DNA of 64,000 bases. It comes from Silvibacterium bohemicum (GTDB taxonomy: Bacteria > Acidobacteriota > Terriglobia > Terriglobales > Acidobacteriaceae). The position numbers and the translations under genes were made by a program. The notes beneath the pieces were generated by a model that saw only the letters and a list, made by a program, of their open reading frames with translations, did no database searches and was not told where the DNA came from. Below are positions 29,461 through 37,795 of this stretch, piece by piece (position 1 is the stretch's first letter; each line of letters starts with the position of its first letter). The stretch covers positions 186,001-250,000 of the forward strand of contig NZ_LBHJ01000008.1 of the NCBI RefSeq assembly GCF_001006305.1, given 5' to 3'.

Positions 29461-29628
29461 GTATGCCCTCTGCTAACCGATAGAATTGAACTTATACCGC
29501 CACTTAGTATAAACCGCTAAGGTTGGAAGGGTAAGTATCGCCCAGGCAACAACCGGCCGTGCGGCGGTAGTTAGTTCGCCTCACAGCCGGCTGCGCTTCG
29601 TGGTTCGAAGATATCCGGCGACCTAAGT

Positions 29629-30012
29629 CTACGAATTGGTGTTCCAGATATCGGAGCGCCACTTCCACTTGCCGCCTTCCTGTTTCCAGTGAACCAGGTA
29701 CTTGCCGGAGATGACCTGGCCGCCTTTAAGGGTAAGCTCTGCCTCGCCGATTTCCACAACATCGTCGCCGCAAAGTTGAGCGTCAACGGTGGTCAGCGTG
29801 GCAGAGGCCAGGCCCATTCCGGCGATGGCGGCGCGCCAGAACTCTTTGATTGCGGCACGTCCCTCGACGGTGGGAGCGCCCGGCGGCAGCACCCGGGCGT
29901 CCATGGTATATACATCGTCGATGGCGTCGAAATTGCCGTTCTCGACGACGGCTGTGCTGAAGCGTTGGTTGGTTTGAGACATGCTGGCGCGGATAGACTC
30001 GGGAAGACTCAT
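29629..30012 (-). CDS. SnoaL/DUF4440-like NTF2-fold protein
   Basis: 127 residues starting after GGAGAGTCT. The pattern of an N-terminal helix, NGNFDAIDDVYTMDARVLPPG and VEGRAAIKEFWRA, then curved strands ending WKWRSDIWNTN, is typical of the SnoaL/ketosteroid-isomerase-like fold. Members bind small ligands or act as isomerases or hydrolases. No substrate can be inferred. The longer reading to 30309 lacks a start site and is rejected. Confidence 0.82.
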   Translation of the reverse strand: MSLPESIRASMSQTNQRFSTAVVENGNFDAIDDVYTMDARVLPPGAPTVEGRAAIKEFWRAAIAGMGLASATLTTVDAQLCGDDVVEIGEAELTLKGGQVISGKYLVHWKQEGGKWKWRSDIWNTNS

Positions 30013-30277
30013 AGACTCTCCTTCATTGGTTGCAACTGTGGCCCTGCTGGCTTGCGACCCTGGTGGATATGGACGCTTCCGTACCGGGCACCGCTTCGGC
30101 CGCGCCTGGGCGTCCATGTTCTGTTGCCTAGATAACCCTTCAGTCCGAATTCTGTTCCATAATTTATCTGTTCGACAGCCAATAGGGCATTGCCTTAGAA
30201 AGTCTCTGCGACAGACGCTCTCTGTAGTATGGTCGGAACCATCCACTGGAACCAGCCGCCTACGGGAGCGACCACGC

Positions 30278-31738
30278 ATGTCTCGAAGCAGCCTTCGTGT
30301 CTCCGCCATCCTCTGTCTTGGCTTCGTCGCCGCCGCAGTTTTCGCGCAATCCCCAGCGACCCATCCCGATCATCGCCTCGACCGCTCTTACCGCTTCGAT
30401 CGCGGCGGCTGGATCTACGTCCATCTGCAGGGCTCTCCAGCCGACATCGGCTATCAACACGGCTATCTCCTGGCTGCTGAGATCGAGGACAACTACAAAG
30501 TGCTGAAGCTCGAGGCCGAGCACTCCACGAAGCGCGATTGGGCTTTCTTCCGTGATGCCTCGCGCACCATGCTCTGGCCGCACATCGATTCCGAGTATCA
30601 AGAGGAGCTGAAGGGAATCGCGCAGGGAGTCGCGGCCAAGGGAGTCAATCTCGATCTGTGGGACATCGTCGCCATGAACGCCCAGATCGAGCTGACCGAA
30701 TACTACGTCCCGTGGCTGGACAAAAACGAACACGCCAACGGAACCCATCCCGCCAATGTTCCCGACCTCACCGGGCATGAGCCCAAGGCTCCCGGCAACT
30801 GCAGCGCCTTCATTGCCACGGGCAGCTATACCAAGGGCGGCAAGATCGTCATCGCGCACAACAACTGGTCGTCTTATGCCGATGGCTCCCGCTGGGTCAT
30901 GGTCTTCGACATCCAGCCCGACCACGGCCATCGCATCCTCATGGATGGCTCGCCGGCGCTCATCACCAGCGAAGACGACTTCGGCATCAACGATGCTGGC
31001 ATCATGATCGCCGAGACCACCATCAGCCAGTTCGTCGGCTGGGACCCGAAAGGGAAGCCGGAGTTCGCCCGCTCGCGCAAGGCGCTGCAGTACGCCGACT
31101 CCATCGACAACTATGCCGCCACCATGATCGAGGCCAACAATGGAGGCTACGCCAACGACTGGCTCATCGGCGACCGCAAGACCGGCGAGATCGCTTACCT
31201 CGAACTCGGCCTCAAGCATTCGCCCATGTGGCGCAAGAAGGACGGCTACTTCGTCAGCTCCAACTTTGCCCGCGACCCCGGCCTCATCAAGGATGAGACC
31301 GAGAGCTTCGACATTCACGATCTTGGCTCCTCACCCAATGCCCGCCGCGTGCGCTGGGAGCAGCTCATGCGAGAGAGCAAGGGCAAGATCGACGTGCCTA
31401 TGGCCGAGCAATTTCTAGCCGACCACGAGGACAGCTTCCTAAAAGAAAAGAAGGCCGATCAGCGCTCCCTCTGCGGCCACGCCGATGTTGCCCGGGAAGG
31501 CATTCCCGTCTTCGACTGGCCACCGTTTTATCCCGGCGGAGCCGTGCAGGGCAAAGCCACCGACAGCGATATGGCGGAGAAAATGAGCTTCGCCGGCCGC
31601 GCCGGTCATCCCTGCGGCGAAGATTTTCTAGCCAAACCCTTTCTGGAGGCGCATCCTGAATATTCCTGGCAGGAGCCCATCCTACGCGACATGAAAGCCG
31701 GGCCCTGGACCACCTTCACCAGCAACGACGCCAAGTAA
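30278..31738 (+). CDS. Secreted C45-type Ntn hydrolase (phospholipase B-like)
   Basis: 486 residues with a signal peptide (ILCLGFVAAAVFAQ). The probable self-processing nucleophile is Cys175 in APGNCSAFIATG, followed by IVIAHNNWSSYADG as in the acyl-CoA:6-aminopenicillanate acyltransferase and phospholipase B-like families. These proteins cut themselves before the cysteine and hydrolyse amides. The GWIYVHLQGSPADIGYQHGYLL entry helix is also typical. Extracytoplasmic; natural substrate unknown. Divergent from the SnoaL-like gene. Confidence 0.85.
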   Translation: MSRSSLRVSAILCLGFVAAAVFAQSPATHPDHRLDRSYRFDRGGWIYVHLQGSPADIGYQHGYLLAAEIEDNYKVLKLEAEHSTKRDWAFFRDASRTMLWPHIDSEYQEELKGIAQGVAAKGVNLDLWDIVAMNAQIELTEYYVPWLDKNEHANGTHPANVPDLTGHEPKAPGNCSAFIATGSYTKGGKIVIAHNNWSSYADGSRWVMVFDIQPDHGHRILMDGSPALITSEDDFGINDAGIMIAETTISQFVGWDPKGKPEFARSRKALQYADSIDNYAATMIEANNGGYANDWLIGDRKTGEIAYLELGLKHSPMWRKKDGYFVSSNFARDPGLIKDETESFDIHDLGSSPNARRVRWEQLMRESKGKIDVPMAEQFLADHEDSFLKEKKADQRSLCGHADVAREGIPVFDWPPFYPGGAVQGKATDSDMAEKMSFAGRAGHPCGEDFLAKPFLEAHPEYSWQEPILRDMKAGPWTTFTSNDAK

Positions 31739-31888
31739 GGCAGAACGCGGAGTGGTTTCAGGAGGGAGGTGCGGACTTGAGCCCCAGAGGAAAGGAATAT
31801 GCTCCGCAAAAAGCGTGTTTGAAAGAAGAACAAGCCGGAAACCGCGAATAGTCTCCACCACACACATTAACCGTCTAAAAGAAGCCAA

Positions 31889-32431
31889 ATGTCGACCACC
31901 GAAACCACCGCCCAACAATCCGAACTTACCCCGCTCTTGCAAGACGCGCACACCGAATCTGGCCGGTCGCTGCTCGATCTGGTCGACGAACGCCCGATCC
32001 TGCTGGTCTTCCTGCGCCACTTCGGCTGTTCCTTTTGCCGCCAGACCCTCGACGATGTCTCCAAAATCCATTCCGAACTCGACAGGCGAGGCGTGCAGGT
32101 GGTCTTCGTCCATCTCGGTACGCCGGAGCGCGCCAAGCCCTTCTTCGACCACTACCATCTCTCCTCGGTCGAACGAATCAGCGATCCCGAGGGCAGGCTC
32201 TACGCTGCCCCAGCCTTCAAACTGGCGCGAGTAAGCCTCTTTCAGCTCATCCGCCCCGCCGTCTGGATCGCCTGGATCAGAGGCGCGGTCGCCGCCCACG
32301 GAATCGGTCTCATCAAGGAAGATATGCAGCAGATGCCCGGAGTCTTCTTCCTGCGCAACCGCCGCATTGCTAACCTCTTCCGCCATCGCACCATCGCCGA
32401 CCGGCCCAACTATCTAGCCTTGCTCTCGTAA
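31889..32431 (+). CDS. Peroxiredoxin-like AhpC/TSA family protein
   Basis: 180 residues. Thioredoxin fold with a CxxC-type motif, LVFLRHFGCSFCRQTLDDV (cysteines near residues 48 and 51), of the peroxiredoxin-like (PRXL2/SelL-like) group. Probably a thiol-based redox protein of the cytoplasm. The second half (HGIGLIKEDMQQMPGVFFL) keeps the family pattern. Ends two bases before the convergent EF-G-like gene. Confidence 0.85.
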   Translation: MSTTETTAQQSELTPLLQDAHTESGRSLLDLVDERPILLVFLRHFGCSFCRQTLDDVSKIHSELDRRGVQVVFVHLGTPERAKPFFDHYHLSSVERISDPEGRLYAAPAFKLARVSLFQLIRPAVWIAWIRGAVAAHGIGLIKEDMQQMPGVFFLRNRRIANLFRHRTIADRPNYLALLS

Positions 32432-32433
32432 GC

Positions 32434-33093
32434 TTAGGTCCAATCCTCAAAGCCGGGACGAGTGCGGTCGTCATTCGCGGCTGCCCCCTGCAGTGGCCGG
32501 TATTCCCGCGAAGCTGGAAGGCTAAAGGTAAGCGGACGGCAAAGGCCCAGCATCTGACAGATGCGGGGAAGAAGTCCGCGAGGAATCTCCACCTTCAGCA
32601 CGAAGGTCTCCGTGAAGGAGACCGAGACATCGACGTTGCCGATCAGCATAGTGAGGGTTCCGAGAACCTCGACGAGCGCATTCTGCTCCACGTTGAGACG
32701 CAGCCCGGTCCACGGCTCCAGAATCACCGGCGAAGCGGCGAGCAGGGCCTCGTCGAAGGCCATGCCCGCGGCGAGGGCGAATGCCTCCGGATGCGAGTGG
32801 CGCGGCAAATGCGTTGCTTCGAGCAGTCGAACCTCGACCCCGTGCATGGGATACCGCGCGGCCGGGCCGCAATCGAGCCTGCTGAAGAGAGCGGCGCGCA
32901 CCGCATGGTAGCAATCTTCCGGCAACGACAACTCCGGGACGCACGTTACCGAACAGGCGTGGCCGGGGACAGGAAGAAGCTGCAGTTTGAGGTGAGCGAA
33001 ATGTCCCCGCCCCTCGAAGTGGCGGATATACTTCCGCTCTCCAACAGCCGCGGACCGGACCGTCTCTCTGAAAGCGATCGGGGGACGTAGCAT
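32434..33093 (-). CDS. Free-standing EF-G domain IV-V protein
   Basis: 219 residues. Begins with PPIAFRETV, GRGHFAHLKLQLLP (residues 28-41), then YPMHGVEVRLLEATH (81-95) and AFALAAGMAFDEALLAASPVILEPW in overlapping stretches (104-128). This is the order of elongation factor G domain IV, followed by a domain V-like half (LRLNVEQNALVEVLGTL, SFTETFVLKVEIP). The GTPase and domains II-III are absent and the ATG sits at the domain IV boundary. In EF-G this part mimics tRNA and enters the ribosomal A site. The loop residues at the domain IV tip are not conserved. Role unknown. Confidence 0.8.
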   Translation of the reverse strand: MLRPPIAFRETVRSAAVGERKYIRHFEGRGHFAHLKLQLLPVPGHACSVTCVPELSLPEDCYHAVRAALFSRLDCGPAARYPMHGVEVRLLEATHLPRHSHPEAFALAAGMAFDEALLAASPVILEPWTGLRLNVEQNALVEVLGTLTMLIGNVDVSVSFTETFVLKVEIPRGLLPRICQMLGLCRPLTFSLPASREYRPLQGAAANDDRTRPGFEDWT

Positions 33094-33183
33094 GATCGTG
33101 CCTTTCGCACACGATCATAGTCCGGCTCCGCCCGGAAAAACACCCCAGAGATCAAGGGTACGTAGGGCAGACGCTACGGGTGC

Positions 33184-33209
33184 CCCACATCTCGATTCTG
33201 AGATGTGGG
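33184..33209. repeat. Family A hairpin repeat
   Basis: CCCACATCTC pairs with GAGATGTGGG, a perfect 10-bp stem preceded by GGTGC. About 40 bases before the left end of the IS110 element. Confidence 0.85.
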
Positions 33210-33250
33210 ATTCCACGGTTGCACCACCAACTGTCATCCCGTCATTCTTG

Positions 33251-33256
33251 TATCTA
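33251..33256 (+). promoter_or_regulatory. Left-end -10 element of a circle-junction promoter
   Basis: TATCTA. When the element's ends are joined at CT, it lies 18 bases after the TTGACA at 34535-34540. In the integrated form the two halves are about 1.3 kb apart. Confidence 0.5.
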
Positions 33257-33263
33257 TGGAAGA

Positions 33264-33445
33264 GCGGCGGGGGTATGTAGGAAACTGTCGCGGTGGGGGA
33301 ACCAGGGTATGATTCCCCCGCGGGCGTGCGTCTCCCGTACATTCTGAGGTGGACTAGCCACCGTTCGTCAGCTTGGGAGCGCAGCCCAACTCCAGGTCGC
33401 GTACGACCGAACAGTCGCAAGATACGCAATCGCATCTACAAGGCA
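33264..33445 (+). ncRNA. Candidate bridge RNA of the IS110 element
   Basis: Ends are approximate. In order: hairpin GGGGGAA/TTCCCCC (33295-33319); target loop, with CATTCTGA (33340-33347) identical to the host repeat left of the insertion and across the CT core, hairpin GGTGG/CCACC (33348-33362), and GTTCGTCAG (33363-33371) complementary to the right side; hairpins TTGGG/CCCAA (33373-33389) and GGTCG/CGACC (33395-33408); donor loop, with ACAGTCGC (33411-33418) identical to the right end, hairpin GATACG/CGCATC (33421-33436), and TACAAG (33437-33442) complementary to CTTGTA at the left end. This follows the IS621 bridge-RNA plan. Confidence 0.75.
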
Positions 33446-33452
33446 GGTTACC

Positions 33453-34448
33453 GTGACCGGCATCATTTGTGGAGTGGATGTTTCGTCGTCGTTATTGGCT
33501 GCGCGCATTGGCCGTGCCGGTGCGCAGGCCTCGTTTCCCAACACCGTGGAAGGCATCGCCGCGCTGGCCGCTTTCTGCCGCACCCATCAGGTGGAGCTGG
33601 TGGCGATGGAAGCCACCGGCGGCTACGAGCAGCAGCCCTTTGCGCTGCTGGCCGAAGAGCATCTGCCAGTGGCCATCCTCAACCCGCGCGCGGTGCGCCG
33701 CTTCGCCGAGGGCATGAGCCTGACGGAGAAGACCGACGCTATCGATGCCGGGCTGATCGAGTGGTTCGCCGAAGTGAAACATCCCCCGCCCCAGGCCCTG
33801 GCTGCTGCCGGCCAGCAGCAGCTGCGCGCCCTGGTCACGCGCCTGCGCCAGCTCACCGATCTGCGCACCGCGCAGATCAATCAGAGCCGCCTGGTCACCG
33901 ACCCCGGCGTGCAGGCCACCTTCACCGAACTGCTCGCGATGCTGAAGCGCCAGACGCGCGAGCTGGAGCAGAACATCGCGCAGCTTATCGCCGCAGATCC
34001 GCTCTGGCACCAACTCGACCAGGCCTTCCGATCCATCAAGGGAGTGGCGGGCCGCACCGTAGCCCGGCTGATGGCCGAGATGCCGGAGATCGGAACGCTC
34101 TCCAACAAGAGCATTTCGAAGCTGGCCGGACTGGCGCCCATGGCCGCCGACAGTGGGAAGCATCAAGGCAAACGCCGCATCCGCGCAGGACGCTCCGCGG
34201 TACGCCAGATCCTCTTCGTCGTGGCCAGCGTGGCTGGCCGCTACGAACCTGATTTCATCCTCTTCCAGCAGCGGCTCAAAGCTGCCGGCAAGCCGCCCAA
34301 GGTCATCCGCATCGCGCTCGCGCACAAGCTGCTGGTGCGCCTCAACGCCAAAGCCCGGGACGTGCGCAACCGCTTCCACGAACCACGCTCTATCAATACC
34401 GGCTCCCCCGGCTCAGACTTCATCGCCCCCGATTTGGCTGTCGCGTAG
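33453..34448 (+). CDS. IS110-family recombinase (transposase)
   Basis: 331 residues, GTG start preceded by AGG. The N-terminal RuvC-like DEDD domain shows Asp9 (CGVDVSSS), Glu53 (AMEATGGYEQ), Asp95 and Asp98 (EKTDAIDAG). The C-terminal Tnp_20 domain has the helix-hairpin-helix-like IKGVAGRTVARLMAEMPEIG and the likely nucleophilic Ser234 in MAADSGKH. The frame is intact, so the element may be active. The gene lies directly after the candidate bridge RNA. Confidence 0.95.
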   Translation: MTGIICGVDVSSSLLAARIGRAGAQASFPNTVEGIAALAAFCRTHQVELVAMEATGGYEQQPFALLAEEHLPVAILNPRAVRRFAEGMSLTEKTDAIDAGLIEWFAEVKHPPPQALAAAGQQQLRALVTRLRQLTDLRTAQINQSRLVTDPGVQATFTELLAMLKRQTRELEQNIAQLIAADPLWHQLDQAFRSIKGVAGRTVARLMAEMPEIGTLSNKSISKLAGLAPMAADSGKHQGKRRIRAGRSAVRQILFVVASVAGRYEPDFILFQQRLKAAGKPPKVIRIALAHKLLVRLNAKARDVRNRFHEPRSINTGSPGSDFIAPDLAVA

Positions 34449-34534
34449 AACTTCTCCGCAGCCGTGGTTGGGGGAAAGCGGAAAACGCAACACCGTTTTC
34501 CGAGGCGCTTGCGCCGTCTTTTCCATCAACCAAC

Positions 34535-34540
34535 TTGACA
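34535..34540 (+). promoter_or_regulatory. Right-end -35 element of a circle-junction promoter
   Basis: A perfect TTGACA, 16 bases before the right boundary, pointing outward. Joined to the left end it faces TATCTA at an 18-base spacing and would transcribe the bridge RNA and recombinase. Confidence 0.6.
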
Positions 34541-34663
34541 AACCTAGACAGTCGCTGATGACCAAAGGGAGGAAGAATCCCAGCGCAGTTTGCCGTGCGG
34601 CATCGTCGAGATTCATCACTACGTTCAGAATGACGGCCTTTAGGAATATCAGGCCGACTCTCC

Positions 34664-34690
34664 CGCATCTCGCGTCTGAGACCTGGGATC
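34664..34690. repeat. Family A repeat (degenerate)
   Basis: CCCGCATCTCGCGTCTGAGA then CCTGGGATC: the arms match other units but pair imperfectly. Fills the gap before the carboxylesterase. Confidence 0.55.
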
Positions 34691-34709
34691 AAATCAGCTC
34701 CGTTGTGAC

Positions 34710-36302
34710 TTACTCCTTAGGCTTCCCCCAAACACTATCCAGAAACAGGTAGCGCCCGCGCTGATTATCCGGCCGCGCATCGGAGTCGGCATCGAGGTGC
34801 ATCACCTGCCAGCTTCCCGCGGCGTTGTAGGTAGGCCACGTGGGAAGACCAGCGGCCTTCGGCTTGTTCGGATCGCCGCTGCGCGCGAAGTTCGTCCAAT
34901 ACGTCTGGATCTGGTCGGATAGCTTGCGATCTTCGGGCCGAACGTTGATCTGCTGGCGGGAATCCAGTGTGCCGAAGACATACTCGATGTCGTCGGAGTG
35001 GAACGCGCCGATGGCGGCGGGATGAAACTTGTCTCCCGGCGATCCCAGGTCCAGGCGGTAGCGATAGACCGGAGCCTCACCCGTCTGCACCTGCGCCTCG
35101 AGCCAGCGCCATGTCGAGAAGACGATGAAGCGGTCGCTGGCGAAGTCACCCGCAGACTCGATCGCCTGCTCATCGGTGGTCGCCGGATAAACCTCGAAGA
35201 AGCGCGGTGCGTCCGCGCCAAACTCGGCCTCGGTCTGCGTCTTGAACCGCTCCGCCGTCATCTTTTCTTTCGCCAGAGTCACCTCGGCGCGCGCCTCGTC
35301 CGCGTTCCAGCCAGCCAGCATGGGGACATGCGCCTGCTTGCCCGCGGCATAGATGTTCGGCACGGAGTCCGGTAGGAAATAGCCATCGACGTTAGGCCCG
35401 AAGCGCGGCGGCCGAGGATCGCTCTTGGCATTGGCTGCCTTCACCAGGTCGCCGGCGGAGAGCTTGCGCAGCTCGGCGAGGCTCGTGGTGTGGAAGGCGT
35501 TCTGCGCGAACTCGGTATTAGCCTTCTCGCTCACCTCGCGCGCAGGAAACCTCAGCCCGCCGCTGTAGAACGCGCCGCCGCTCTCGCCGATGGCCTTCTG
35601 GATGAGGTCCTTCGCCATGGGCGACGCCATCTGCGCGCTTACCGCAAACGATCCCGCCGACTCGCCGAAGATGGTGATGTTCGCCGGATCGCCTCCGAAG
35701 CTCTTAATGTTGTTCTTGACCCACGCGATCGCTGCGGCCTGATCCATCAGGCCGTAGTTGCCCGACGCATGATGCGGCGACTCCGCCGTCAGCTCCGGAT
35801 GCGCAAAGAACCCGATGATGCCGAGGCGATAGTTCATCGACACCACCACCACGTCGCGAAGCGCGAGGAACTGTCCGTCCTGCCGCGCCTCCGAGGTGCT
35901 GCCGCTGACGAATCCGCCGCCGTAAATCCAAACCATCACCGGCAGGCTGCCCGGCTTCGCGCCCTTGGGAGTCCACACATTGAGCGTGAGGCAATCCTCG
36001 CTCTCGCCCGCATCGTGAAAGATCATGTCGGGATAGCCGCTCTGCTGAATGCAGCGCGATCCGAAGTCCACGGTCTGCTTCGCGCCGCTCCACTTCGCGG
36101 CAGGCATCGGAGGCTTCCAGCGCAGGTCGCCGACCGGAGGAGCCGCATAAGGAATGCCCTTGAACGCAACTACTTTTCCATCTGTAGTGAGCGCGCCCTC
36201 GACCTTGCCTTTGTCGGTCTTCACCTGCAAAGGGTTGGAGGCATGGGCGAGAACTGTGAAGGCAAGGGCGGCAGGAAGCATAACTCTCAGCGAGCGAATC
36301 AT
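34710..36302 (-). CDS. Secreted type B carboxylesterase
   Basis: 530 residues with signal peptide (VMLPAALAFTVLAHA). Alpha/beta hydrolase of the carboxylesterase/lipase family: the entry motif FKGIPYAAPPVGDLRWKPP, EDCLTLNVWTP, the oxyanion region WIYGGGFVSGS and the nucleophile elbow GESAGS with Ser215. Hydrolyses ester bonds; natural substrate unknown. ATG at 36302 chosen because the hydrophobic signal begins there; the 16-residue longer form has no ribosome site. Confidence 0.9.
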   Translation of the reverse strand: MIRSLRVMLPAALAFTVLAHASNPLQVKTDKGKVEGALTTDGKVVAFKGIPYAAPPVGDLRWKPPMPAAKWSGAKQTVDFGSRCIQQSGYPDMIFHDAGESEDCLTLNVWTPKGAKPGSLPVMVWIYGGGFVSGSTSEARQDGQFLALRDVVVVSMNYRLGIIGFFAHPELTAESPHHASGNYGLMDQAAAIAWVKNNIKSFGGDPANITIFGESAGSFAVSAQMASPMAKDLIQKAIGESGGAFYSGGLRFPAREVSEKANTEFAQNAFHTTSLAELRKLSAGDLVKAANAKSDPRPPRFGPNVDGYFLPDSVPNIYAAGKQAHVPMLAGWNADEARAEVTLAKEKMTAERFKTQTEAEFGADAPRFFEVYPATTDEQAIESAGDFASDRFIVFSTWRWLEAQVQTGEAPVYRYRLDLGSPGDKFHPAAIGAFHSDDIEYVFGTLDSRQQINVRPEDRKLSDQIQTYWTNFARSGDPNKPKAAGLPTWPTYNAAGSWQVMHLDADSDARPDNQRGRYLFLDSVWGKPKE

Positions 36303-36360
36303 CACGCAGTCCAACATACAGAGTTGAACCCGCCGACACAACTCCATCAACCGGAGGGAG

Positions 36361-36380
36361 GGACGGCCTTCAGCCCGTCC
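36361..36380. repeat. Family E hairpin
   Basis: GGACGG-CCTTCAGC-CCGTCC, between the esterase and lysA. Confidence 0.7.
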
Positions 36381-36444
36381 ATAAATCTCCAGGGATAGAA
36401 CGGCTTCAATCGTGGAGGGAAGGTTTGCAATCGATTCGTAAGGA

Positions 36445-37722
36445 CTAAAGAACTTCCGTAGCCAACAAATCCGCCACCGTCTCCCGGCGACGAATCAGCC
36501 GCGCGCGCTTACCTTCGACCAGCACCTCCGCCGCCCGCCCGCGCGTGTTGTAATTCGAAGCCAGCGACATGCCGTAAGCCCCCGCATCGAGGATCGCCAC
36601 CAGATCCCCTGGCTTCACTGCATCCAGCTCGCGGTCGCGCGCGAAGAAGTCTCCCGTCTCGCACACCGGCCCCACCACATCGGCTACCAGCTTGCGCCGC
36701 GATTTTGTAGCCGTCACCGGCACAATCTCATGATGCGCCTGGTACAGCGTGGGGCGGATCAGGTCGTTCATCCCCGCATCGGTAATCACGAAAGTCTTTT
36801 CGCCGTTCTTCTTCACAAAGAGGACACGGGTCACCAACGCTCCAGCCTGCGCAACCAGAAACCGCCCCGGCTCGAGGAGCAATGTCAGGCCTTCGATGCG
36901 GCTCACCGCATCGCGCAGCGCCGCCGCATACTGCCGAACCTTTTCTTCGGGATTGAAAGCCTGCGCCGCGTGATACTCAATGCCCAGGCCGCCGCCTGCA
37001 TCGAGGAACTGAATCGGCAGGCCATCCTTGCGCAGCTGGAGCAGCAGCTTGGCCACGCGATCGGTTGCCGCGCCAAAGGGTTCGGCGCTGCGAATCTGCG
37101 AGCCGATGTGAACGCTGATGCCCGCAGGCGCAATCCACTTCTGCTGCGCGGCGCGCTTATAGACGGTGCGGGCGCGTTTGATATCGATGCCGAATTTGTG
37201 CTCGCGCAATCCTGTCGAAATATAGGGATGCGTCTCCGCAAAGACATCAGGATTCACGCGCAGCGCAATGCGTGCGCGCTTCCTGAGCTTCGCCGCGCGC
37301 TCGGCCAGTAGCTCAAGCTCACCCTCGCTCTCCACATTGAAGAGCAGAATGCCAGAGCGCAGCGCCAGATCGATCTCCGGCGCCGTCTTGCCTACACCGG
37401 AGAAGACCACGCGTGCTGCAGCTGCTTTATCGACGGCCAGCACCCGCTCCAGCTCGCCGCCCGAGACGATGTCGAAGCCGGCTCCCTCTGCGGCCAAAAG
37501 CTTCAGGATGGCGAGGGCAGAATTGGCCTTGACCGCGTAACAGACAAGATGCGGCTGACCGGCAAAGGCCTCGGTGAAGAGGCCGGACCGGTAGCGAATG
37601 TGATCGGCAGAATAGACATAGAGCGGCGTGCCGAACTTCTTGGCCAACGCATCGAGCGCCACCTCTCCGCAAGCCAGCGGAGACTTCTTATCGGGATGAG
37701 CGAACGGACGAACAGGAAACAA
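36445..37722 (-). CDS. lysA: Diaminopimelate decarboxylase
   Basis: 425 residues. Last step of lysine synthesis: meso-diaminopimelate to lysine and CO2. PLP-binding Lys65 in CYAVKANS, GFDIVSGGEL, the glycine-rich DAGGGLGI and the active-site GPVCETGDFFA are all visible. Cytoplasmic. Stands alone; a DinB-like gene follows upstream at 73 bases in the same direction. Confidence 0.95.
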   Translation of the reverse strand: MFPVRPFAHPDKKSPLACGEVALDALAKKFGTPLYVYSADHIRYRSGLFTEAFAGQPHLVCYAVKANSALAILKLLAAEGAGFDIVSGGELERVLAVDKAAAARVVFSGVGKTAPEIDLALRSGILLFNVESEGELELLAERAAKLRKRARIALRVNPDVFAETHPYISTGLREHKFGIDIKRARTVYKRAAQQKWIAPAGISVHIGSQIRSAEPFGAATDRVAKLLLQLRKDGLPIQFLDAGGGLGIEYHAAQAFNPEEKVRQYAAALRDAVSRIEGLTLLLEPGRFLVAQAGALVTRVLFVKKNGEKTFVITDAGMNDLIRPTLYQAHHEIVPVTATKSRRKLVADVVGPVCETGDFFARDRELDAVKPGDLVAILDAGAYGMSLASNYNTRGRAAEVLVEGKRARLIRRRETVADLLATEVL

Positions 37723-37795
37723 GCTGCCTCAAGAAAAATGCAGAGATTTCTCTTGAGGTTAAAGCGTGCTCGAAAGTTCTACAAGTTGGCGCGCG

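Larger units (their letters stand above)
33249..34556 (+). mobile_element. Complete IS110-family insertion element with CT core
   Basis: The host repeat reads GTCATT-CT on the left (CT at 33247-33248), and the right end reads ACAGTCG-CT-GATGACC (CT at 34555-34556). Deleting 33249-34556 restores GTCATTCTGATGACCAAAGG, a family B unit. This gives a 1308-bp element with no terminal inverted repeats and one CT on each side, as known for IS110 elements. It contains the recombinase gene, a 204-base left end encoding a candidate bridge RNA, and a 108-base right end. Confidence 0.85.
33232..34636. repeat. Family B repeat split by the IS110 element
   Basis: Left remnant TGTCATCCCGTCATTCT (33232-33248) and right remnant from GATGACCAAAGGGAGGAAGA to CGTTCAGAATGACGG (34557-34636). 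Joined, they form one ordinary unit of about 90 bp. Confidence 0.8.
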
